Assembly (NCBI GenBank): GCA_020283715.1
Contig: JAIQCW010000002.1
Span: forward strand, 1-17,810
Direction of reading: 5' to 3'
DNA length: 17,810 nucleotides
Source: Cytauxzoon felis
Lineage: Eukaryota; Apicomplexa; Aconoidasida; Piroplasmida; Theileriidae
Shown: piece by piece, positions 1 through 8,895 of the stretch
Layout of the letters: each line of letters begins with the position of its first letter
How positions within the stretch are numbered: position 1 is the first letter of the stretch
The notes under the pieces: generated by a model
What the model was told of the DNA's origin: nothing
Databases searched by the model: none
What the model saw: the letters and a program-made list of their open reading frames with translations, nothing else
Program-made: the position numbers and the translations under genes

Positions 1-26
1 ATATATATATATATATATATATATAT
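1..26. repeat. (AT)n microsatellite
   Basis: Thirteen uninterrupted AT dinucleotides open the window. They lie in the fourth, incomplete intron of the PDCD5 gene. The tract length may be unreliable in assembly. Confidence 0.9.
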
Positions 27-40
27 GATATGATACATAC

Positions 41-443
41 TTCGATGATTTGTTTGACTTGTTGATCATCTAATTTGACATTGGAGTATCCATATTTCTA
101 TTGTATGATTGATGAGTAATGAATATATATTGTGATTATATTTATATACCTTGAGTAGATAATCTTCTATTATTAATGCTTTATCTGGTTTAACTGTTGA
201 TATTCTATTTACTATATGAAATTATTATTAATTATAATGAAATTTATATTATTATCATCATACATCTTTCTTGTGCTTCTATAGTTAATATTCTACGTAA
301 TGTTATACGACGTGCTTCTAATATATTTCTATATGATTATATGAGATTAATAATTTATTTTATATATACTCTCTTTTTTGTTCATCTTGTTCATGATTTT
401 GTTGTTGTTGTTGTTGTCGTGAGATATTATTTATATTATCCAT
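41..443 (-). CDS. PDCD5/TFAR19-family protein, 5' part of gene (partial)
   Basis: This gene has four short exons: 370-443, 264-328, 150-211 and 41-97. They are separated by GT..AG introns of 41, 52 and 52 nt, and the phases join without a break (258 nt, 86 codons). The start is the ATG at 443-441, followed by MDNINNISR and a run of six Gln. The rest reads NILEARRITLRRILTIEAQ, then NRISTVKPDKALIIEDYLL and KYGYSNVKLDDQQVKQIIE. This is the PDCD5 layout: an ARR...IL...A..RL helix, the conserved VKP(D/E)KA segment, then a YLL..YG helix. Family members are small DNA- or chaperonin-binding proteins linked to cell death in animals; the role in apicomplexans is unclear. A further 5' splice site (GTATGT) follows at 40, so the C-terminal basic tail lies outside the window. 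An apparent plus-strand reading frame at 197-508 is an antisense shadow. Confidence 0.85.
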
Positions 444-469
444 CTTTTAATTTTATATTTAAAAGGAAA

Positions 470-491
470 CATATATATATATATATATATT
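470..491. repeat. (AT)n tract, PDCD5 upstream region
   Basis: A run of AT dinucleotides sits about 30 bases upstream of the PDCD5 start codon, in the 160-base gap between that gene and the 3' end of the next minus-strand gene. A TATA-like role is possible but cannot be distinguished from the AT-rich background. Confidence 0.7.
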
Positions 492-603
492 ATATTATAA
501 ATTTATAATCATCATCATCATTACTTCATATACAATCATCATCATGTATATAAAAGTACAGTATGATATGATATAATATTAATAATGTACACATGTATAT
601 AAA

Positions 604-2591
604 TTATATAAATATTATATTATTAAATTGAAATAATTTATTATTTAATTTAAATATATTAATATTATTATATTTATTAATATTATTTAATGATTTTAAT
701 GATAATTTATATAAATTATTATAATTTAAATATCTAATTAATATAATACCAATTAATTTAATATTAATTGATATATTATAATTTTCTATTATATAATTTA
801 TAATATTTATAATATTATCATTTATTATACAATCTATACATAAATTTATAAAAAATAAATCTATATCTATATATTTTATATTAAATCTATCTATTATATT
901 CTCTATACATTTATTATATATATTATAATCAATTAATTCATCTATATATTGAATATAATTATACATTTTTATACAACCATCCATACTCCATTCATTATTT
1001 ATAAAATTATTATATATAATCTCTGTTACATCATTCCTCTTTATCCTTAATAACATTACAACACGTAATAATACAATAATATAACGCTTATCAATTAACA
1101 ATCTATAATCTCCCTTTTCACTCGAAGTAGAATCGACAACCGCTCCACCTGAGGTCCAATCACTATCATCTCCACTAGTCGTGGTGCCTCTTCTATTTAT
1201 CTCCCCTTCCAGCTCCCGTAGATCGCTTACAGGTTCCACTCGAGGTCCTGTACTATTCTCCTTTCTACCTTTCTTTGTCTTGCAGACAGCTCTTCCATTT
1301 AGCTCCCCCTTCGCTTCCCTGAGATCAGCTACGGGTTCCACTCGAGGTCCTGTACTACTCTTCATTCCATCTCCACCTGATTTCCTCCTGCCGTCAGCTT
1401 CCACCTGAGGTCCTTTCTTTCCATTGCATGGAGCTCTTCTATTTAGTTGTCCCTCCGCTTCCCTGAGATCAGCTACGGGTTCCACTTGAGGTCCAATCAC
1501 TAACTTCTCTTCGCCACGATCTCCGGGAGTGGCTCTACTCTTTAGAGATAGGTAAATGGAAGAGGCTCCACGCCGAGTGGAAGAAGAGTTGGATTGGACC
1601 TCAGGTGGAGAGCTGTCTGCAGGACGAAAAGAGTAGGATTGGACCTCGGTGGAGGCGAGTGGAATAATATTGAATAGAATATCATTATAAAATGGTTTAT
1701 GATTATAATGTTTATTATTATAGATGATAAGATTGATGATAAGATTGGTATGATATAAGATATGATGATTGGATGGATATATAATATATAAGATAGAGAG
1801 TGTATCTATTACATCTATTAATCCTTCTATATCATAATGATTATTAATAATATTATTATAAATGAGATGATATAATATATTTATTAATTTAAATGTTGAA
1901 TGATATATATTATTAGATTGATATTTATTTATATGTCTTGATAATGAATTTATTAAATTTGTTAAATCTTTAAATGATATATTATTATTATTATTATTAA
2001 TATAATTTAAACAATAATTTGATATTATATTTAATATATTATAATTTATTTTAATATTATATTTATTTAATTGATTTAATAATGAATAAATATTAATTAT
2101 TGATGAATTTATTAATAATTTATTTATATTATTATTTATATAATTTAATATTAATAATATATTTATATTTAAATGTAATTTATTTATACATGATAATAAT
2201 TGTGATATATCATATAAATTATAATTATTTATATTATTTATATTAATATTTATTAATAATTTTATTCTATCATTTAATTTTATATCACATTTACTTAATA
2301 ATAACATAAATGATAATATCTCTGATGGATTCCATATATCAATTATCATTCTATCCTGTATTAAATTACATAATCTCTTTAAATCATCTAATAATATATT
2401 ATTTATAATATATATAATCATTAAAATATACCATTATTTATATCAATACATCTTAATGATCTCAATGATATATACTTTATAAAATCAGAATCACATCTAT
2501 CCATACATCTCACTATCCTACATATATTATATAATGATGATATCCTATTTATATACGAAAATGATACCATCATCATATTTATACTAAACAT
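604..2591 (-). CDS. Asn/Ile-rich helical-repeat-like protein with in-frame repeat insert
   Basis: There are two exons, 2432-2591 and 604-2387, around a 44-nt intron (GTATAT..TATTAG). Phase 1 joins correctly and gives 647 residues. The ATG at 2591-2589 starts MFSINMMMVSFSYINRISSL. The native part is a chain of predicted amphipathic helices rich in Leu, Ile and Asn, with units of about 35-40 residues (FMLLLSKCDIKLNDRIKLL, QLLSCINKLHLNINILLIL, SLLNQLNKYNIKINYNILN). This resembles the helical-hairpin repeats of apicomplexan organelle RNA-binding proteins of the heptatricopeptide/RAP type. No RAP domain is visible, so function is a guess. Residues about 296-478 are entirely GC-rich repeat sequence (1113-1655) translated in frame. 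The gene may be longer at its 5' end, but no upstream exon was found in 2592-3012. Confidence 0.6.
1113..1655 (-). repeat. Modular GC-rich repeat, block 1, inside a coding exon
   Basis: About 540 bases of GC-rich sequence sit abruptly inside an AT-rich exon. Read on the minus strand, in the host frame, the modules are: connector (PPEVQS), STRRGAS, YLSLKSRATPGDRG, GPQVEPVADLREAEGQLN, RAPCNGKKGPQVEADGR, GPRVEPVADLREAKGELN, AVCKTKKG, GPRVEPVSDLRELEGEIN, and a worn end. There are no stops across about 180 codons. The opposite strand is also largely open (1181-1408), so the openness is partly a property of the repeat itself. Confidence 0.9.
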
Positions 2592-2646
2592 ATATTAATC
2601 ATAATATATATATAAACAATATCTTGTGATGTCTAATCCACATGAA

Positions 2647-2977
2647 GTCCAATCCACTCCACCTGAGGTTACATCCTCTGTTTCCACTAGGCGTGGTGCC
2701 TCTTTTAATTACCTATCTCTAAAGAGTAATGCCACTCCCGGAGATCGTGGCGGAGATGAAGGTAGTGATGGATCATCCATCATGGGAATGATGGAAGATG
2801 GTGCTAAGGATGTGTTGGATGTAACCTCAAGTGGACTACCCGCAGCTGATCTCAGGGAAGCGGAGGGGGAAATAAATAAAGAAGGCTCCACGCCTAGTGG
2901 AAAGACCTCAAGTGGACAGCTGTCTGCAAGACAAAGAGAGGTGTAGTAGAGAGTAGAGGATTGGACCTCGAGTAGAG
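2647..2977 (+). repeat. Modular GC-rich repeat, block 2, intergenic
   Basis: This block fills most of the 421-base gap between the helical-repeat gene start (2591) and the neighbouring gene's stop (3013). Plus-strand modules in order: connector, STRRGAS, NYLSLKSNATPGDRGG, GSDGSSIMGMMEDG, TSSGLPAADLREAEGEIN, a second connector, and the AVCKTKRG module, here read out of frame (QLSARQREV then stop). It ends at a GGATTGGACCTCGAGTAGAG tail. It is nearly identical, inverted, to block 3 at 3390-3732. The 106-codon open frame at 2626-2946 is probably not a gene, since its frame mixes modules and it has no matching context. Confidence 0.9.
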
Positions 2978-3012
2978 AAGATATATATGTATGTATGTAA
3001 TGAATGATGAGA

Positions 3013-5728
3013 TTATTTGATATATTGGAGTAATAATTTGTTATTATTGACAGGATGGTTATTGATATCTTTAATGATAATTTTATTATCATTGATTAAT
3101 TTATTTAATGTATCTTCATTGAATAAATTTGAATCATAATTTTTATTAAAATGTTTCATTATATATTCTTCTTCTTCATTTACACGTTTCTCTAATCTCT
3201 CCAATTCATCAGACCATTTTTCTATAGGTATAACAGTTGAATTATTAATTCTTTCAATAAGATCTTTTACATAACATTTATACTCATCCAATAATGGATC
3301 ATCATACCTAACACGACGCATAAATGCATCCATCATACTCTCATTATCCAATTTCAACCTGTAATATATATATATATGAAGTATATACACTCTACTCGAG
3401 GTCCAATCCTCTACTCTCTACTACACCTCTCTTTGTCTTGCAGACGGCTCTCCACTTGAGGTCGTCCACTAGCCGTGGAGGCTCTTCTATTTACCTCCCC
3501 CTCCGCTTCCCTGAGATCAGCTACGGGTAATCCACTTGAGGTTACATCCAACATATCCTTAGCACCATCTTCCATCATTCCCATGATGGATGATCCATCA
3601 CTAACTTCATCACTACCTTCATCTCCGCCACGATCTCTGGGAGTGGCTTTACTCTTTAGAGATAGGTAATTAAAAGAGGCACCACGCCTAGTGGAAACAG
3701 AGGATGTAACCTCAGGTGGAGTGGATTGGACCTCGAGTGGAGTAGATAAGTTGAGAGTTAGTTAACATACCAATTATATCCTCTTTCTTGTAATATTTCA
3801 GTATGATTGAGATATTTGGTAGCGTATGATGGATTAATTTTGATATGATTGAGATTATGATGTTGTAATATTGAATAGAAGCAATCTAATGGTGATGGTA
3901 TATATTGATGATATGGTAATACAAAAAGATTATTAATATCATTACCTAATGATAATAATTGTGTTTTTTATGATTAATATAATTATCTTTAGATAAAATA
4001 TATTCAAATTGGAATTTATTTCTAATTGGTATTAATGGATCTGTTAAAAATGCATAATTTGCTAATAATCTTGATAATACAAATTCTATTGATGATTTTT
4101 CATATAATAAATGATTTAATTCAATTTCATCACCATGATCATATTCATTACCTTCTAAATCTAATGATTCATATCTTGTTAAATTATTTAATTGTTTATT
4201 ATATCTACGTCTTTGTTCTACTGTAAATAATTTATATCTTAAATCTTCAATATGTGTTAACCATTGCCATTTAGGTACATCTGGAAAATGTCTAAAATCA
4301 TCACCAGTCCTTAATAAATAATATAACATATGCTCATAAAATTGCTTCCTATTTATATCATAATACTCCCATGATGGTAAATGCTCCATATAATCATATA
4401 ATATAGGAGTATCAGTCCTCTCATTAAATTTATACACATTACTATGCCATCTTGACTTCAATACCTAAAATATTATTCTTAATACACAAAAAAAGAAAAA
4501 TAATGAATGAACATACTAATGCTCCACTCGAGGTCTATTTTTTCCACTCGCCGTGGAGGCTTCATCTATTTACTTCCCCCTCCAGCTCCCGTAGATCGCT
4601 CTCGGGTTCTCCACTTGAGGTCCAATCACTAACCTCTCACCGCCACGATCTCCGGGAGTGGCTCTACTCTTTAGAGATAGGTAATTGGAAGAGGCCACCA
4701 CGGCGAGTGGAATAGTGGTTGTAACCTCAGGTGGAGTGGATTGGACCTCGAGTGGAAGAGTTCACAACGTTTGATATGGTAACAAACCTCGGTTTCTGAT
4801 GGTGATTCTGGGTCATTGGTGGTGATATTATGTGAATACATTCCATGTTTTTCGATATAAGCTTGCCAATATTGATCACTTTCCAACCACTAAAAAAATA
4901 AAAGATGAATTAATGAAGTAATCAATTAAATCAGGAAAATTCGATTATATACCCGAGAACGATCTATGGGAGTTTGAGGGAGAGGTAAATAGAGGAATCC
5001 GTCTGCAGGATGAAGAGAGGTGGAAGACATTGATTGGACCTCGAGTGGATGTCTGTTCTTCCGGGTTAACATCCTTCGTTCCTCCGGGTTGACGCCACGA
5101 TCTCCGGGAATGGCTATACTCTTTAGAGATAGGTAAATAGAAGATGCCTCCACGGCGAGTGGAATGAAGAGTAGGACTGTAACCTCAGGTGGAACGGCGA
5201 GTGGAAGGAGAGTAGGATTGGACGTTGAGTGGAGTGGATTACTTGTTAATTATATTGATATAAACTTACATCATTGGTATCGACTTTCCAGATTGGTGGG
5301 TTATGTTGTGAGATCCATAGTGATTTTATTCCATTGGAGATGATAAGATCGGCTTTTTTTGTAGCATTGATACAATCAGATTTAACGGTATCATATAATT
5401 CCCATCCATGATTTAAATATGATGTATTAACATTTTTATCATTTAAAGCATCATTTAACATAGAAATAGTATTATTATAAGTAGATTTCATATGATTTAA
5501 TATATTTAAATGAGATATTTTACTTTCCCATTTAGACCAATCAACTAATTCTACATCATTTGATGTATTAATTATATTTTCTACATTAGTATCATTACTT
5601 TTCAAATTATTCCAATGAGATTCTTGTTCTATATTACCACCTACTACATATCTACCCAAACCATGCCATTCTGTAACACCAAATCTTAAACTCCTTGTCA
5701 ATTTCAATAATGTACCATTAAACACCAT
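3013..5728 (-). CDS. Conserved mitochondrial-type protein, possibly ATP synthase subunit d; frameshifted
   Basis: There are four exons: 5270-5728, 4788-4889, 3771-4464 and 3013-3358. The introns (380, 323 and 412 nt) have GTAAGT, GTTTGT and GTATGT donors and AG acceptors, with matching phases 0, 0 and 2. The product is about 535 residues. The start is the ATG at 5728-5726 (MVFNGTLLKLTRSLRFG). The N-terminal third has VDWSKWESKISHLNILNHMK, a D-W-x3-W...I pattern that resembles ATP synthase subunit d, and the large apicomplexan form of subunit d would fit the length. This is a tentative match from memory. Exon 3 needs one extra base in a six-T run (3964-3969): the frame hits a stop after NHKKHNYYH, while the -1 frame continues QLLSLGNDINNLFVLPYHQY and splices in phase to the last exon (LKLDNESMMDAFMRRV...). 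All three introns carry repeat blocks 3-5. Confidence 0.7.
3390..3732 (-). repeat. Modular GC-rich repeat, block 3, intronic, inverted partner of block 2
   Basis: This block fills most of the 412-nt intron 3359-3770. On the minus strand it carries the same modules in the same order as block 2, with the same two ends. The most obvious length difference is a 12-base insertion in the GSD module (GSDEVSDG instead of GSDG), plus scattered substitutions. It shares its orientation with the host transcript. Confidence 0.92.
4518..4760 (-). repeat. Modular GC-rich repeat, block 4, intronic
   Basis: It occupies most of the 323-nt intron 4465-4787. Minus-strand modules: connector pair, the STRRGAS-type module (here CCACTCGCCGTGG), the SLKSRATPGDRGG module, a connector, a SDLRELEGEVN-type module, and a closing connector. 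No frame runs through all modules. Confidence 0.88.
4948..5242. repeat. Modular GC-rich repeat, block 5, intronic, mixed orientation
   Basis: It lies in the 380-nt intron 4890-5269. Unlike blocks 3 and 4, it contains modules in both orientations. The left part reads on the plus strand (CGATCTATGGGAGTTTGAGG, the SDLRELEGEVN type, then CCGTCTGCAGGATGAAGAG). The right part, from the CCACGATCTCCGGGA stretch, reads on the minus strand. A head-to-head junction near 5055-5090 is filled with two copies of a CTTCCGGGTT/CTCCGGGTT motif. Confidence 0.82.
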
Positions 5729-5967
5729 CACTTTTTAATTGACAATAAAATACATAATTAAATTCCATCAATAAGAATTATAATTAATTTTATAATATTA
5801 TCATTCCCCACTAGACAAATTTCTACAATAAAATATAATGTAATCACAATAGACATTAATAATTTATTATCATTCATAATATACACTATTTATATTCTAT
5901 ATTAATATCCAATGAAATCATATTCTCGTTGAAGAAGTAATGATAGCCATTACATCAAATATACTTT

Positions 5968-6218
5968 TGTCTTGCATATCCACCTGAGGTTACAGTCCTA
6001 CTCTTCATTCCACTCGCCGTGGAGGCATCTTCTATTTACTTCCCCCTCCGCTTCCCTGAGATCAGCTACGGGTTCCACTTGAGGTTACAATCAGTATCAT
6101 CGCCACGATCTCTGGGAGTGGCTTTACTCTTTAGAGATACGTAATTATAAGAGCTGACGGCAGGACGACCTCGAATGGAAATGGAAGAAGATAGTGATTG
6201 GACTTCGGGTGTATTGCA
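5968..6218. repeat. Modular GC-rich repeat, block 6, intergenic
   Basis: It lies in the 518-base gap between the start of the 3013-5728 gene and the stop of the aspartyl protease, just beyond the protease 3' end. Minus-strand modules: SLKSKATPRDRGD, a connector, a VADLREAEGEVN-type module, the STRRGAS-type module and a closing connector. A GCTGACGGCAGGACGACCTC module near 6152 is on the plus strand. The rest of the gap (5729-5967) is plain AT-rich sequence with nothing recognisable. Confidence 0.85.
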
Positions 6219-6246
6219 TTCATTATATAGATGTAGGTGATTTAGA

Positions 6247-8687
6247 TTATTCAATTATGTTATAATTGCTCCTCGTGTAGTAATATAATCCACCGAGTGC
6301 TGTTAACATTAGTGTGATTCCGAAGATGATATTTCCATATTTACTTCCATCTATGATAAAATTGTTTATATGTTTGACCATTTCTTCAATTAAACTTACT
6401 GTTATATAATTCGAATTTATCAATCAACTCTAGTTGATGTTCATGTTCGTCATTATTATGTGAAGCTGGTATGAATCCAACAGCCATATAATCACGATCG
6501 AAAATAGTTACATATCTTCTTATAAAGTTGACACCAATTACAAATAATGGTTTATTAGGTATATCCATTGGTAATATACCGACTATACATGATGTATCAT
6601 CCTGGATGACATAATCCTTTGGTTCTAAAGTGAATTTTATATTTCTTTTCAATACATCTACAAATACAAATGATATTGTCGGTAATTTATCAATATTAGA
6701 ACAATCTTCTGATAAATTGATCTTCTGCAATAATGGTATCACTATACTGGATGGACCAGATATTAAACTACTCCCAGTATCTATTGCTGCATGATGTTTC
6801 CCATTAATATTAATCTTCTTTCCATCCAGTAACAATGATGATACTTCAATATCCCAGTAATCTATAGATTATAATAATAATAATAATTCAATTAATATAA
6901 CCTAACCTGTTGATATTAATGGAAACCATAATGGATTATGACCTTTCAATGTATATTTAGGATCTATACTACCAAATGATAATGATCCTGGTCTATAAAA
7001 GATTATAAATTTAGTAAATAATCCATACTGTTGTACATCTTTAGACATATAAAATGCGATTATATTTCGTTTCAATAATTTCTATATAATAAAGTATAAA
7101 TGTAATTAGTTTATAGCAAATTACCTGATCTATTATTGTATCGAATAGTGGTAATGATTTGTTATGTATATTATTTAATTCCGGGTCAGGAAATCCTAGA
7201 CCTACTAAACCATCAAATGGTAATTCGCCAAATGGATATTCACTTTCTAATACTGAAACACCTATTAACTGATTTTTTACAGACCTATAAAATGATATTA
7301 TTTATAATAATTATTGTAATATAATATTGTAAATCATGATAATAATGTACATTTATATAATTGTTGTAGCTAGGTAATAGTGATGATTAGATGTAAATTC
7401 ATATATTTATTATTAAAAATAATATAAAAGTATATGAATTTAAGATTTAGTTAATAATATGGTAAATCCATCTCTCAGCAGTTATTATTACAATGATTTA
7501 CCACGTTTTCATGATTTATATCTACATCACCACTACTAAATTATGGTGTTCGCCACACAATTGTGGTGCTGTTTTATGAAGATGGAACATTGAACGATGG
7601 TATCTTAATGTATAACTTTTATAATTTCAAGGTGAAATGGATAGGAACATGACTACCATTCTCGGATGTTAGCAGCAATACAAATATAATTCACATGTCA
7701 AATATCTATTTATCACTATCCCCACATATAGTGATGTGAGGTATCAACCCGTAGCCGATCTCAGGGAAGCGGAGGGGGAGGTAAATAGAGTAGCTGTTTG
7801 CAAGATGAAGACAAGGTGGATTGACAAGTGGAATGGCAAGCATTGCACCTTCGGTGGACTTCACCTCAATCGTTAACTCTTACATTGTACAAACAGTAAT
7901 TTTGATGGAAATAGTGGGAAAAGAGTACCCGCTAAACTTACAATGTTCCAATATTTACTGTATCATATCCCAATGATAAAACTATAGAGTATTAATCTGA
8001 TATTGAATAATATACGTACCACATTCACCGGTACCATATTTGATATAGGCATTGGCAACATCATTTTCATTAACAAGTTGATGAAATGTTTTGGATGCTT
8101 TTGGATCAAATAATCTATGATTGATACATCCTTTACTATAAATTATAATTGAATTATGGATTTATTATAAGAGCTATTTTACCTCGAACAATAACTTGAT
8201 GGGACCCACAATTGACTGGACCCAGTGTCAAAAACCTGTTGATTATTAAATGACAAACAAATCGTGTAAAACATACCACAACGAATTTCTTAGCGGGAGT
8301 ACCTATTTCTATTTCACCAAAATATTGACTGTTTTCAAAATTTAACAAATATTGTTTCATTTCTTTACGGTCTATATCCTTGTTCCTTAATTTTTCATGT
8401 AATTTCTCTAGGGATGTTCCTATATTTTTATCCTTTTTGCCTGCAAATCTATATAATTTTATTGAATGTTCAGGTTTAGACAACAATTGCGATGATAGCA
8501 TTCTTGGATACTTGTAGGCATTATTATTAACATTTGATAATTCATACACATCAAAAATAACATCTTTTAAAACGTTTTCACTTTCAATTTTATGATCTTT
8601 CTTTGTATTTATGCATTTTATAAACGAAGTTCCATTAATTAATTGTCCAATTACCATTAAAGGTAAAAGACACCTTAATTTTACCAT
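6247..8687 (-). CDS. Pepsin-family aspartyl protease, plasmepsin IX/X/ASP3-like
   Basis: Eight exons: 8277-8687, 8183-8235, 8020-8135, 7942-7981, 7125-7284, 6907-7081, 6400-6861 and 6247-6350. All introns are GT..AG, and the summed length is 1521 nt, exactly 507 codons. An N-terminal hydrophobic leader (MVKLRCLLPLMVIGQLINGT) is followed by a prosegment of about 100 residues. The mature domain then starts with YFGEIEIGTPAKKF. The first catalytic motif VFDTGSSQLWVPS spans exons 1 and 2, the flap is YGTGECVLSLGYDTVNIG, and the second catalytic motif is AAIDTGSSLISGP in exon 7. GEC in the flap recalls the plasmepsin IX/X and Toxoplasma ASP3 group, egress and invasion maturases. The last exon adds a likely membrane helix (NIIFGITLMLTALGGLYYY) and a short tail. 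The subfamily call is tentative; the peptidase call is firm. Introns are 38-49 nt except 7285-7941 (657 nt). Confidence 0.93.
7285..7941 (-). other. Oversized protease intron with a worn repeat and a hairpin
   Basis: This intron is more than ten times longer than its sisters. It holds a worn repeat copy (7740-7866). It also holds an inverted repeat in which AAATTCATATA (near 7394) pairs with TATATGAATTT (near 7431), and a second pair, GGTAAATC near 7461 with GATTTACC near 7495. A CCACACAATTGTGG palindrome lies near 7554. No reading frame of note is present. An embedded noncoding RNA is possible but I see no defining boxes. Confidence 0.55.
7740..7866. repeat. Modular GC-rich repeat, block 7, short and diverged, intronic
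   Basis: A truncated copy reads on the plus strand, antisense to the protease. It contains a VADLREAEGEVN-type module with few changes, then a drifted AVCKTKRG-type module (GCTGTTTGCAAGATGAAGAC). Then come worn connectors in which GACAAGTGGAATGG and CTTCGGTGGACTTC replace the canonical form. It looks older than the other blocks. Confidence 0.8.
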
Positions 8688-8895
8688 ATTTCCGCAAAAA
8701 TTTTTAAAATTTTGGCCAATTGTAGATATTTTTACTATTTTCTACCATTTTTTATCGATATAATTTAGATGTGTGAGCGTTTAAACCAATTTTAATATTT
8801 ACGTTATTCAACACATTTCCCCATCATAACATACAAAAACGACATCAATAACAACGTACAAGGAAATATAGGCTATAAAAGTGTATATCAATTGA

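Noticed and set aside
197..508. Plus-strand 103-codon open frame
   Set aside because: It is antisense to the PDCD5 exons, which splice in phase and match a known family. Its own peptide is low-complexity.
2626..2946. Plus-strand 106-codon frame as an independent gene
   Set aside because: It consists wholly of repeat modules, its last module is in the wrong frame, and its inverted twin lies in an intron.
4890..5269. Repeat blocks as introner elements that create introns
   Set aside because: The splice sites lie outside the repeats in ordinary AT-rich sequence, so the blocks look inserted into existing introns.
6384..6399. A 16-nt intron at the protease C-terminus (GTAAGT..GAAG)
   Set aside because: A 49-nt intron with the same donor and a CATAG acceptor at 6351 keeps the frame and matches the size of the other introns.
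7378..7480. C/D-box snoRNA in the protease intron
   Set aside because: A GTGATGA stretch resembles a C box, but no paired D box and terminal stem could be placed, and it is on the strand opposite to the host gene.
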